This document shows, piece after piece, positions 52,368-64,000 of a DNA stretch of 64,000 nucleotides. Each line of letters begins with the position of its first letter. Position 1 is the first letter of the stretch. The DNA is from Psococerastis gibbosa (taxonomy: Eukaryota > Arthropoda > Insecta > Psocodea > Psocidae), in the NCBI GenBank assembly GCA_963971405.1, contig OZ020489.1, forward strand, positions 1 through 64,000. Direction: 5' to 3'. The position numbers and the translations under genes are program-made. Under the pieces are notes generated by a model. It searched no databases and was not told the origin of the DNA. It saw only the letters and a program-made list of their open reading frames with translations.

Positions 52368-53820
52368 TGCTAAAAAAAATTCATTCGACAAGAATAAGAA
52401 AAATAGCTATTTACTTATTTTATTTTATTTAAAGGTTTTAAAAAGATAAAGGTGTCTTAATTTTGCTTATTTAGGCTCACTGTATTGTACTTAACATTGG
52501 CCACTTGCTCCTGCGTGTTCATCGGTGTAAATGTAGCTACAAAAAATTCATTCGACAAGAATACGAAAAATAGCTATATACTTATTTTATTTTTTTTAAA
52601 GGTCTTGATATGACAGGGGTGTCTTAAATTGGCTTATTTTGGCTCATTGTATTGTAATGAACATTGAGCAATTGCTCCTGCGTGTTCATCGGTTTAAATG
52701 TTGCTAAAAAAAATTCATTCGACAAGAATAAAAAAAATAGCTATTTACTTATTTTATTTTTTTAAGGGTCTTGATATGATAAGGGTGTCTTAATTTTGCT
52801 TATTTTGGCTCATTGTATTGTACTTAACATTAAGCAATTGCTCCTGCGTGTTCATCGGTGTAAATGTAGCTAAAAAAAATTCATTCGACAAGAATAAGAA
52901 AAATAGCTATTTACTTATTTTATTTTTTTTAAAGGTCTTGAAAAGATATAGGTGTCTTAATTTTGCTTATTTAGGCTCACTGTATTGTACTTAACATTGG
53001 CCACTTGCTCCTGCGTGTTCATCGGTGTAAATGTAGCTACAAAAAATTCATTCGACAAGAATACGAAAAATAGCTATATACTTATTTTATTTTTTTAAAG
53101 GTCTTGATATGACAGGGGTGTCTTAAATTGGCTTATTTAGGCTCATTGTATTGTAATTAACATGGAGCAATTGCTCGTGCGTGTTCATCGGTTTAAATGT
53201 TGCTAAAAAAAATTCATTCGACAAGAATAAAAAAAATTGCTATTTACTTATTTTATTTTTTTAAGGGTCTTGATATGATAAGGGTGTCTTAATTTTGCTT
53301 ATTTAGGCTCAATGTATTGTACTTAACATTAAGCAATTGCTTCTGCGTGTTCATCGATGTAAATGTAGCTAAAAAAAATTCATTCGACAAGAATAAGAAA
53401 AATAGCTATTTACTTATTTTATTTTTTTTAAAGGTCTTGATATGACATGGGTGTCTTAATTTGGCTTGTTTTGGCTCAATGTATTGTAATTAACATTGAG
53501 CAATTGTTCCTGCGTGTTCATCAGTGTAAATGTAGCTAAAAAAAAATTCATTCGACAAGAACAAGAAAAATAGCTATTTACTTATTTTATTTTTTTAAAG
53601 GTTTTAAAAAGATATAGGTGTCTTAATTTTGCTTATTTTGGCTTATCGTATTGTACTTGACATTAACCAATTGCTCCTGCGTGTTCATCGCTGTAAATGT
53701 AGCTAAAAAAAATTCATTCGACAAGAATAAGAAAAATAGCTATTTACTTATTTTATTTTTTTTAAAGGTCTTGAAAAGATATAGGTGTCTTAGTTTTGCT
53801 TATTTAGGCTCACTGTATTG

Positions 53821-53860
53821 TACTTAACATTGGCCACTTGCTCCTGCGTGTTCATCGGTT
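53821..53860 (+). other. Hybrid monomer S3/S4 at a crossover point
   Basis: The left half, ttggccacttgctc, is S3; the right half, cctgcgtgttcatcgg then tttaaatgttgct, is S4. The corresponding place in the copy at about 46000 has separate S3 and S4 units. The distance between the flanking gcttatcg markers falls from 1668 bp (45806 to 47474) to 1500 bp (53641 to 55141), one monomer less. This fits unequal exchange or deletion between neighbouring monomers. Confidence 0.87.
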
Positions 53861-56800
53861 TAAATGTTGCTAAAAAAAATTCATTCGACAAGAATAAGAA
53901 AAATAGCTATTTACTTATTTTATTTTATTTAAAGGTTTCAAAAAGATAAAGGTGTCTTAATTTTGCTTATTTAGGCTCACTGTATTGTACTTAACATTGG
54001 CCACTTGCTCCTGCGTGTTCATCGGTGTAAATGTAGCTACAAAAAATTCATTCGACAAGAATACGAAAAATAGCTATATACTTATTTTATTTTTTTTAAA
54101 GGTCTTGATATGACAGGGGTGTCTTAAATTGGCTTATTTTGGCTCATTGTATTGTAATTAACATTGAGCAATTGCTCCTGCGTGTTCATCGGTTTAAATG
54201 TTGCTAAAAAAAATTCATTCGACATGAATAAAAAAAATAGCTATTTACTTATTTTATTTTTTTAAGGGTCTTGATATGATAAGGGTGTCTTAATTTTGCT
54301 TATTTTGGCTCATTGTATTGTACTTAACATTAAGCAATTGCTCCTGCGTGTTCATCGGTGTAAATGTAGCTAAAAAAAATTCATTCGACAAGAATAAGAA
54401 AAATAGCTATTTACTTATTTTATTTTTTTTAAAGGTCTTGAAAAGATATAGGTGTCTTAATTTTGCTTATTTAGGCTCACTGTATTGTACTTAACATTGG
54501 CCACTTGCTCCTGCGTGTTCATCGGTGTAAATGTAGCTACAAAAAATTCATTCGACAAGAATACGAAAAATAGCTATATACTTATTTTATTTTTTTAAAG
54601 GTCTTAATATGACAGGGGTGTCTTAAATTGGCTTATTTAGGCTCATTGTATTGTAATTAACATGGAGCAATTGCTCGTGCGTGTTCATCGGTTTAAATGT
54701 TGCTAAAAAAAATTCATTCGACAAGAATAAAAAAAATAGCTATTTACTTATTTTATTTTTTTAAGGGTCTTGATATGATAAGGGTGTCTTAATTTTGCTT
54801 ATTTAGGCTCAATGTATTGTACTTAACATTAAGCAATTGCTTCTGCGTGTTCATCGGTGTAAATGTAGCTAAAAAAAATTCATTCGACAAGAATAAGAAA
54901 AATAGCTATTTACTTATTTTATTTTTTTTAAAGGTCTTGATATGACATGGGTGTCTTAATTTGGCTTGTTTTGGCTCAATGTATTGTAATTAACATTGAG
55001 CAATTGTTCCTGCGTGTTCATCAGTGTAAATGTAGCTAAAAAAAAATTCATTCGACAAGAACAAGAAAAATAGCTATTTACTTATTTTATTTTTTTAAAG
55101 GTTTTAAAAAGATATAGGTGTCTTAATTTTACTTATTTTGGCTTATCGTATTGTACTTGACATTAAGCAATTGCTCCTGCGTGTTCATCGGTTTAAATGT
55201 TGCTAAAAAAAATTCATTGGACAAGAATAAAAAAAATAGCTATTTACTTATTTTATTTTTTTTAAAGGTCTTGATATGATAAGGGTGTCTTAATTTTGCT
55301 TATTTTGGCTCATTGTATTGTACTAAACATTGAGCAATTGCTTCTTTGTGTTCATCAGTGTAAATGTAGCTAAAAAAAATTCATTCGACAAGAATAAGAA
55401 AAATAGCTATTTACTTATTTTATTTTTTTTAAAGGTTTTAAAAAGATATAGGTGTCTTGATTTTGCTTTTTTTGGCTCAGTGTATTGCACTTAACATTGA
55501 GCAATTGTTCCTGCGTGTTTATCGGTGTAAATGTACCTAAAAAAAATTCATTCGACAAGAATAAGGAAAATAGCTTTTTACTTATTTTATTTTTTTTAAA
55601 GGTCTTTAAAAGATACAGGTGTCTTAATTTTGCTTATTTAGGCTCACTGTATTGTACTTAACATTGGCCACTTGCTCCTGCGTGTTCATCAGTGTAAATG
55701 TAGCTACAAAAAATTCATTCGACAAGAATACTAAAAATAGCTATATACTTATTTTATTTTTTTTAAAGGTCTTGATATGACAAGGGTGTCTTAAATTGGC
55801 TTATTTTGGCTCATTGTATTGTAATTAACATTGAGCAATTGCTCCTGCGTGTTCATCGGTTTAAATGTTGCTAAAAAAAATTCATTCGACAAGAATAAAA
55901 AAAATAGCTATTTACTTATTTTATTTTTTTAAGGGTCTTGATATGATAAGGGTGTCTTAATTTTGCTTATTTTGGCTCATTGTATTGTACTTAACATTAA
56001 GCAATTGCTCCTGCGTGTTCATCGGTGTAAATGTAGCTAAAAAAAATTCATTGGACAAGAATAAGAAAAATAGCTATTTACTTATTTTATTTTTTTTAAA
56101 GGTCTTGAAAAGATATAGGTGTCTTAGTTTTGCTTATTTAGGCTCACTGTATTGTACTTAACATTGGCCACTTGCTCGTGCGTGTTCATCGGTGTAAATG
56201 TAGCTACAAAAAATTCAATCGACAAGAATACGAAAAATAGCTATTTACTTATTTTATTTTTTTTAAAGGTTTTAAAAAGATATAGGTGTCTTAATTTTGC
56301 TTATTTTGGCTTATTGTATTGTACTTGACATTGAGCAATTGCTCCTGCGTGTTCATCGGTTTAAATGTAGCTACAAAAAATTCATTCGACAAGAATACGA
56401 AAAATAGCTATTTATTTATTTTATTTTTTTTAAAGGTCTTGATAAGACACGGGTGTCTTAATTTGGCTTGTTTTGGCTCAATGTATTGTAATTAACATTG
56501 AGCAATTGTTCCTGCGTGTTCATCGGTGTAAATGTAGCTAAAAAAAATTCATTCGACAAGAATAAGAAAAATAGCTATTTACTTATTTTATTTTTTTAAA
56601 GGTTTTAAAAAGATATAGGTGTCTTAATTTTGCTTATTTTGGCTCATTGTGTTGTACTTGACATTAAGCAATTGCTCCTGCGTGTTCATCGGTTTAAATG
56701 TTGCTAAAAAAAATTCATTCGACAAGAATAAAAAAATAGCTATTTACTTATTTTATTTTTTTTAAAGGTCTTGATATGATAAGGGTGTCTTAATTTTGCT

Positions 56801-59800
56801 TATTTTGGCTCATTGTATTGTACTTAACATTGAGCAATTGCTTCTGCGTGTTCATCGGTGTAAATGTAGCTAAAAAAAATTCATTGGACAAGAATAAGAA
56901 AAATAGCTATTTACTTATTTTATTTTTTTTAAAGGTCTTGAAAAGATATAGGTGTCTTAGTTTTGCTTATTTAGGCTCACTGTATTGTACTTAACATTGG
57001 CCACTTGCTCGTGCGTGTTCATCGGTGTAAATGTAGCTACAAAAAATTCAATCGACAAGAATACGAAAAATAGCTATTTACTTATTTTATTTTTTTTAAA
57101 GGTTTTAAAAAGATATAGGTGTCTTAATTTTGCTTATTTTGGCTTATTGTATTGTACTTGACATTGAGCAATTGCTCCTGCGTGTTCATCGGTTTAAATG
57201 TAGCTACAAAAAATTCATTCGACAAGAATACGAAAAATAGCTATTTATTTATTTTATTTTTTTTAAAGGTCTTGATAAGACACGGGTGTCTTAATTTGGC
57301 TTGTTTTGGCTCAATGTATTGTAATTAACATTGAGCAATTGTTCCTGCGTGTTCATCGGTGTAAATGTAGCTAAAAAAAATTCATTCGACAAGAATAAGA
57401 AAAATAGCTATTTACTTATTTTATTTTTTTAAAGGTTTTAAAAAGATATAGGTGTCTTAATTTTGCTTATTTTGGCTCATTGTATTGTACTTGACATTAA
57501 GCAATTGCTCCTGCGTGTTCATCGGTTTAAATGTTGCTAAAAAAAATTCATTCGACAAGAATAAAAAAATAGCTATTTACTTATTTTATTTTTTTTAAAG
57601 GTCTTGATATGATAAGGGTGTCTTAATTTTGCTTATTTTGGCTCATTGTATTGTACTTAACATTGAGCAATTGCTTCTGCGTGTTCATCGGTGTAAATGT
57701 AGCTAAAAAAAATTCATTCGACAAGAATAAGAAAAATAGCTATTTACTTATTTTATTTTTTTTAAAGGTCTTGAAAAGATATAGGTGTCTTAGTTTTGCT
57801 TATTTAGGCTCACTGTATTGTACTTAACATTGGCCACTTGCTCGTGCGTGTTCATCGGTGTAAATGTAGCTACAAAAAATTCAATCGACAAGAATACGAA
57901 AAATAGCTATTTACTTATTTTATTTTTTTTAAAGGTTTTAAAAAGATATAGGTGTCTTAATTTTGCTTATTTTGGCTTATTGTATTGTACTTGACATTGA
58001 GCAATTGCTCCTGCGTGTTCATCGGTTTAAATGTTGCTAAAAAAAATTCATTCGACAAGAATAAGAAAAATAGCTATTTACTTATTTTATTTTATTTAAA
58101 GGTTTTAAAAAGATAAAGGTGTCTTAATTTTGCTTATTTAGGCTCACTGTATTGTACTTAACATTGGCCACTTGCTCCTGCGTGTTCATCGGTGTAAATG
58201 TAGCTACAAAAAATTCATTCGACAAGAATACGAAAAATAGCTATATACTTATTTTATTTTTTTTAAAGGTCTTGATATGACAGGGGTGTCTTAAATTGGC
58301 TTATTTTGGCTCATTGTATTGTAATGAACATTGAGCAATTGCTCCTGCGTGTTCATCGGTTTAAATGTTGCTAAAAAAAATTCATTCGACAAGAATAAAA
58401 AAAATAGCTATTTACTTATTTTATTTTTTTAAGGGTCTTGATATGATAATGGTGTCTTAATTTTGCTTATTTTGGCTCATTGTATTGTACTTAACATTAA
58501 GCAATTGCTCCTGCGTGTTCATCGGTGTAAATGTAGCTAAAAAAAATTCATTCGACAAGAATAAGAAAAATAGCTATTTACTTATTTTATTTTTTTTAAA
58601 GGTCTTGAAAAGATATAGGTGTCTTAATTTTGCTTATTTAGGCTCACTGTATTGTACTTAACATTGGCCACTTGCTCCTGCGTGTTCATCGGTGTAAATG
58701 TAGCTACAAAAAATTCATTCGACAAGAATACGAAAAATAGCTATATACTTATTTTATTTTTTTAAAGGTCTTAATATGACAGGGGTGTCTTAAATTGGCT
58801 TATTTAGGCTCATTGTATTGTAATTAACATGGAGCAATTGCTCGTGCGTGTTCATCGGTTTAAATGTTGCTAAAAAAAATTCATTCGACAAGAATAAAAA
58901 AAATAGCTATTTACTTATTTTATTTTTTTAAGGGTCTTGATATGATAAGGGTGTCTTAATTTTGCTTATTTAGGCTCAATGTATTGTACTTAACATTAAG
59001 CAATTGCTTCTGCGTGTTCATCGGTGTAAATGTAGCTAAAAAAAATTCATTCGACAAGAATAAGAAAAATAGCTATTTACTTATTTTATTTTTTTTAAAG
59101 GTCTTGATATGACATGGGTGTCTTAATTTGGCTTGTTTTGGCTCAATGTATTGTAATTAACATTGAGCAATTGTTCCTGCGTGTTCATCAGTGTAAATGT
59201 AGCTAAAAAAAAATTCATTCGACAAGAACAAGAAAAATAGCTATTTACTTATTTTATTTTTTTAAAGGTTTTAAAAAGATATAGGTGTCTTAATTTTACT
59301 TATTTTGGCTTATCGTATTGTACTTGACATTAAGCAATTGCTCCTGCGTGTTCATCGGTTTAAATGTTGCTAAAAAAAATTCATTGGACAAGAATAAAAA
59401 AAATAGCTATTTACTTATTTTATTTTTTTTAAAGGTCTTGATATGATAAGGGTGTCTTAATTTTGCTTATTTTGGCTCATTGTATTGTACTAAACATTGA
59501 GCAATTGCTTCTTTGTGTTCATCAGTGTAAATGTAGCTAAAAAAAATTCATTCGACAAGAATAAGAAAAATAGCTATTTACTTATTTTATTTTTTTTAAA
59601 GGTTTTAAAAAGATATAGGTGTCTTAATTTTGCTTTTTTTGGCTCAGTGTATTGCACTTAACATTGAGCAATTGTTCCTGCGTGTTTATCGGTGTAAATG
59701 TACCTAAAAAAAATTCATTCGACAAGAATAAGAAAAATAGCTATTTACTTATTTTATTTTTTTTAAAGGTCTTTAAAAGATACAGGTGTCTTAATTTTGC

Positions 59801-62260
59801 TTATTTAGGCTCACTGTATTGTACTTAACATTGGCCACTTGCTCCTGCGTGTTCATCGGTGTAAATGTAGCTACAAAAAATTCATTCGACAAGAATACGA
59901 AAAATAGCTATATACTTATTTTATTTTTTTTAAAGGTCTTGATATGACAAGGGTGTCTTAAATTGGCTTATTTTGGCTCATTGTATTGTAATTAACATTG
60001 AGCAATTGCTCCTGCGTGTTCATCGGTTTAAATGTTGCTAAAAAAAATTCATTCGACAAGAATAAAAAAAATAGCTATTTATTTATTTTATTTTTTTAAG
60101 GGTCTTGATATGATAAGGGTGTCTTAATTTTGCTTATTTTGGCTCATTGTATTGTACTTAACATTAAGCAATTGCTCCTGCGTGTTCATCGGTGTAAATG
60201 TAGCTAAAAAAAATTCATTGGACAAGAATAAGAAAAATAGCTATTTACTTATTTTATTTTTTTTAAAGGTCTTGAAAAGATATAGGTGTCTTAGTTTTGC
60301 TTATTTAGGCTCACTGTATTGTACTTAACATTGGCCACTTGCTCGTGCGTGTTCATCGGTGTAAATGTAGCTACAAAAAATTCAATCGACAAGAATACGA
60401 AAAATAGCTATTTACTTATTTTATTTTTTTTAAAGGTTTTAAAAAGATATAGGTGTCTTAATTTTGCTTATTTTGGCTTATTGTATTGTACTTGACATTG
60501 AGCAATTGCTCCTGCGTGTTCATCGGTTTAAATGTAGCTACAAAAAATTCATTCGACAAGAATACGAAAAATAGCTATTTATTTATTTTATTTTTTTTAA
60601 AGGTCTTGATAAGACACGGGTGTCTTAATTTGGCTTGTTTTGGCTCAATGTATTGTAATTAACATTGAGCAATTGTTCCTGCGTGTTCATCGGTGTAAAT
60701 GTAGCTAAAAAAAATTCATTCGACAAGAATAAGAAAAATAGCTATTTACTTATTTTATTTTTTTAAAGGTTTTAAAAAGATATAGGTGTCTTAATTTTGC
60801 TTATTTTGGCTCATTGTATTGTACTTGACATTAAGCAATTGCTCCTGCGTGTTCATCGGTTTAAATGTTGCTAAAAAAAATTCATTCGACAAGAATAAAA
60901 AAATAGCTATTTACTTATTTTATTTTTTTTAAAGGTCTTGATATGATAAGGGTGTCTTAATTTTGCTTATTTTGGCTCATTGTATTGTACTTAACATTGA
61001 GCAATTGCTTCTGCGTGTTCATCGGTGTAAATGTAATTAAAAAAAATTCATTCGACAAGAATAAGAAAAATAGCTATTTACTTATTTTATTTTTTTTAAA
61101 GGTCTTGAAAAGATATAGGTGTCTTAGTTTTGCTTATTTAGGCTCACTGTATTGTACTTAACATTGGCCACTTGCTCGTGCGTGTTCATCGGTGTAAATG
61201 TAGCTACAAAAAATTCAATCGACAAGAATACGAAAAATAGCTATTTACTTATTTTATTTTTTTTAAAGGTTTTAAAAAGATATAGGTGTCTTAATTTTGC
61301 TTATTTTGGCTTATTGTATTGTACTTGACATTGAGCAATTGCTCCTGCGTGTTCATCGGTTTAAATGTAGCTACAAAAAATTCATTCGACAAGAATACGA
61401 AAAATAGCTATTTATTTATTTTATTTTTTTTAAAGGTCTTGATAAGACACGGGTGTCTTAATTTGGCTTGTTTTGGCTCAATGTATTGTAATTAACATTG
61501 AGCAATTGTTCCTGCGTGTTCATCGGTGTAAATGTAGCTAAAAAAAATTCATTCGACAAGAATAAGAAAAATAGCTATTTACTTATTTTATTTTTTTAAA
61601 GGTTTTAAAAAGATATAGGTGTCTTAATTTTGCTTATTTTGGCTCATTGTATTGTACTTGACATTAAGCAATTGCTCCTGCGTGTTCATCGGTTTAAATG
61701 TTGCTAAAAAAAATTCATTCGACAAGAATAAAAAAATAGCTATTTACTTATTTTATTTTTTTTAAAGGTCTTGATATGATAAGGGTGTCTTAATTTTGCT
61801 TATTTTGGCTCATTGTATTGTACTTAACATTGAGCAATTGCTTCTGCGTGTTCATCGGTGTAAATGTAGCTAAAAAAAATTCATTCGACAAGAATAAGAA
61901 AAATAGCTATTTACTTATTTTATTTTTTTTAAAGGTCTTGAAAAGATATAGGTGTCTTAGTTTTGCTTATTTAGGCTCACTGTATTGTACTTAACATTGG
62001 CCACTTGCTCGTGCGTGTTCATCGGTGTAAATGTAGCTACAAAAAATTCAATCGACAAGAATACGAAAAATAGCTATTTACTTATTTTATTTTTTTTAAA
62101 GGTTTTAAAAAGATATAGGTGTCTTAATTTTGCTTATTTTGGCTTATTGTATTGTACTTGACATTGAGCAATTGCTCCTGCGTGTTCATCGGTTTAAATG
62201 TTGCTAAAAAAAATTCATTCGACAAGAATAAGAAAAATAGCTATTTACTTATTTTATTTT
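53840..62260 (+). repeat. Tandem duplication with 4167-bp offset (25 monomers)
   Basis: About 53840-58093 matches about 58007-62260. Markers: gcttatcg at 55141 and 59308, cttcttt at 55341 and 59508, cattgg at 55215 and 59382, and the strong dyad at 56443/60610 and 57276/61443. Differences are few, such as tttcaaaaag against ttttaaaaag near 53938/58105 and gtaattaac against gtaatgaac. Within it, a dimeric sub-block repeats at 833 bp (56443 and 57276). Confidence 0.87.
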
Positions 62261-64000
62261 TTTTAAAGGTCTTGAAAAGATATAGGTGTCTTAATTTTGC
62301 TTATTTAGGCTCACTGTATTGTACTTAACATTGGCCACTTGCTCCTGCGTGTTCATCGGTGTAAATGTAGCTACAAAAAATTCATTCGACAAGAATACGA
62401 AAAATAGCTATATACTTATTTTATTTTTTTAAAGGTCTTGATATGACAGGGGTGTCTTAAATTGGCTTATTTAGGCTCATTGTATTGTAATTAACATGGA
62501 GCAATTGCTCGTGCGTGTTCATCGGTTTAAATGTTGCTAAAAAAAATTCATTCGACAAGAATAAAAAAAATAGCTATTTACTTATTTTATTTTTTTAAGG
62601 GTCTTGATATGATAAGGGTGTCTTAATTTTGCTTATTTAGGCTCAATGTATTGTACTTAACATTAAGCAATTGCTTCTGCGTGTTCATCGGTGTAAATGT
62701 AGCTAAAAAAAATTCATTCGACAAGAATAAGAAAAATAGCTATTTACTTATTTTATTTTTTTTAAAGGTCTTGATATGACATGGGTGTCTTAATTTGGCT
62801 TGTTTTGGCTCAATGTATTGTAATTAACATTGAGCAATTGTTCCTGCGTGTTCATCAGTGTAAATGTAGCTAAAAAAAAATTCATTCGACAAGAACAAGA
62901 AAAATAGCTATTTACTTATTTTATTTTTTTAAAGGTTTTAAAAAGATATAGGTGTCTTAATTTTGCTTATTTTGGCTTATCGTATTGTACTTGACATTAA
63001 GCAATTGCTCCTGCGTGTTCATCGGTGTAAATGTAGCTAAAAAAAATTCATTCGACAAGAATAAGAAAAATAGCTATTTACTTATTTTATTTTTTTTAAA
63101 GGTCTTGAAAAGATATAGGTGTCTTAGTTTTGCTTATTTAGGCTCACTGTATTGTACTTAACATTGGCCACTTGCTCGTGCGTGTTCATCGGTGTAAATG
63201 TAGCTACAAAAAATTCAATCGACAAGAATACGAAAAATAGCTATTTACTTATTTTATTTTTTTTAAAGGTTTTAAAAAGATATAGGTGTCTTAATTTTGC
63301 TTATTTTGGCTTATTGTATTGTACTTGACATTGAGCAATTGCTCCTGCGTGTTCATCGGTTTAAATGTTGCTAAAAAAAATTCATTCGACAAGAATAAGA
63401 AAAATAGCTATTTACTTATTTTATTTTTTTTAAAGGTCTTGATATGACAAGGGTGTCTTAAATTGGCTTATTGTGGCTCATTGTATTGTAATTAACATTG
63501 AGCAATTGCTCCTGCGTGTTCATCGGTTTAAATGTTGCTAAAAAAAATTCATTCGACAAGAATAAAAAAAATAGCTATTTACTTATTTTATTTTTTTAAG
63601 GGTCTTGATATGATAAGGGTGTCTTAATTTTGCTTATTTTGGCTCATTGTATTGTACTTAACATTAAGCAATTGCTCCTGCGTGTTCATCGGTGTAAATG
63701 TAGCTAAAAAAAATTCATTGGACAAGAATAAGAAAAATAGCTATTTACTTATTTTATTTTTTTTAAAGGTCTTGAAAAGATATAGGTGTCTTAGTTTTGC
63801 TTATTTAGGCTCACTGTATTGTACTTAACATTGGCCACTTGCTCGTGCGTGTTCATCGGTGTAAATGTAGCTACAAAAAATTCAATCGACAAGAATACGA
63901 AAAATAGCTATTTACTTATTTTATTTTTTTTAAAGGTTTTAAAAAGATATAGGTGTCTTAATTTTGCTTATTTTGGCTTATTGTATTGTACTTGACATTG
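62261..64000 (+). repeat. Right end of window, still satellite
   Basis: About 10.5 monomers of the same types, with gcttatcg at 62975 and cattgg at 63716. One unit reads ttattgtggctca near 63468. The array runs off the window edge inside a monomer, so its right limit is unknown. Confidence 0.95.

Larger units (their letters stand above)
594..64000 (+). repeat. Main satellite DNA array, about 380 head-to-tail monomers of 166-167 bp
   Basis: Every line of this span is a variant of one AT-rich unit. In order a unit holds: gctattta or gctatata, a T-tract followed by aaagg, a tgtctta block, ttggctcattgtattgta, a CAATTG-centred box, gcgtgttcatcgg, an A-tract, attcgacaagaat, and an A-rich end leading to the next gct. 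Units differ mainly at fixed diagnostic positions, so several subtypes recur throughout. Most units are 166 or 167 bp, and offsets between distant copies are whole multiples of about 166.7 bp. No mobile element, gene or unique spacer interrupts it. No function can be read from sequence alone; centromeric or pericentromeric heterochromatin is the usual setting for such arrays. Confidence 0.98.

Noticed and set aside
594..64000. CRISPR array
   Set aside because: There are no short conserved repeats with unique spacers; the entire 167-bp unit repeats and no cas gene is present.
594..64000. tRNA-derived SINE or Pol III gene cluster
   Set aside because: No A-box/B-box pair, no target-site duplications and no dispersed ends; units abut directly head to tail.
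1..64000. Mobile elements or unique islands inside the array
   Set aside because: Reading every line showed no interruption longer than a few bases apart from the 11-bp linker and the small scars reported.
29400..64000. Right half being cleaner and younger than the left half as a firm claim
   Set aside because: Blocks look more alike to the right, but I could not compute identities, and longer copies there may only make it appear so.

Overview
The whole 64 kb window is one satellite DNA array. I see no gene, RNA gene, transposon or unique sequence longer than a few bases. The repeat unit is about 166-167 bp and roughly 70% A+T (48 G/C in the 167-bp monomer at 33400-33566). About 384 monomers run head to tail. 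A long, uninterrupted, multi-variant array with nested higher-order repeats points to a eukaryotic centromeric, pericentromeric or other heterochromatic block. I do not recognise the family and cannot name the organism. There is no alpha-satellite CENP-B box and no telomeric run.

Layout. Bases 1-582 (about 3.5 monomers) lie in reverse orientation. An 11-bp unexplained linker (583-593) marks an orientation switch, and from 594 to 64000 all monomers (about 380) point the same way, called + here. The reversed arm shares several rare variants with 3798-4381 of the direct array, so it looks like a recent local inversion of that segment or of a near-identical copy.

The monomers fall into recurring subtypes, told apart by diagnostic positions: the start (gctattta or gctatata), the middle (gagcaattgctcc, aagcaattgctcc, ggccacttgctcg, gagcaattgttcc) and the 3' end (aataaaaaaaata, aataagaaaaata, aatacgaaaaata). 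A common cassette is five monomers, about 834 bp, for example 32899-33732. Subtypes are arranged in larger blocks copied at whole-monomer offsets: 501 bp x 3 (6213-7715), 1500 bp and 4336 bp (4-11 kb), 8511 and 7844 bp (11-25 kb), 1833 bp (48.4-52.4 kb), 4167 bp (53.8-62.3 kb), and a long-range period of 7.34-7.84 kb (44-47 monomers) from about 37 to 56 kb. Monomer hybrids and short junction scars show where exchanges happened (19330, 31121, 53831).

Within each monomer there are up to four small dyad symmetries: AAATAGCTATTT at the unit boundary, GACA-N4-TGTC, GAGCAATTGCTC, and ATTC-N5-GAAT. The GAGCAATTGCTC dyad is intact in some subtypes and broken in others, so intact and broken boxes are interspersed along the array. 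A version of the second dyad with 8-bp arms appears only right of 30 kb, and a C-to-G change that abolishes the TCGA site appears only right of 40 kb, across several subtypes. Function (centromere, heterochromatin, nucleosome phasing) is inferred, not shown.
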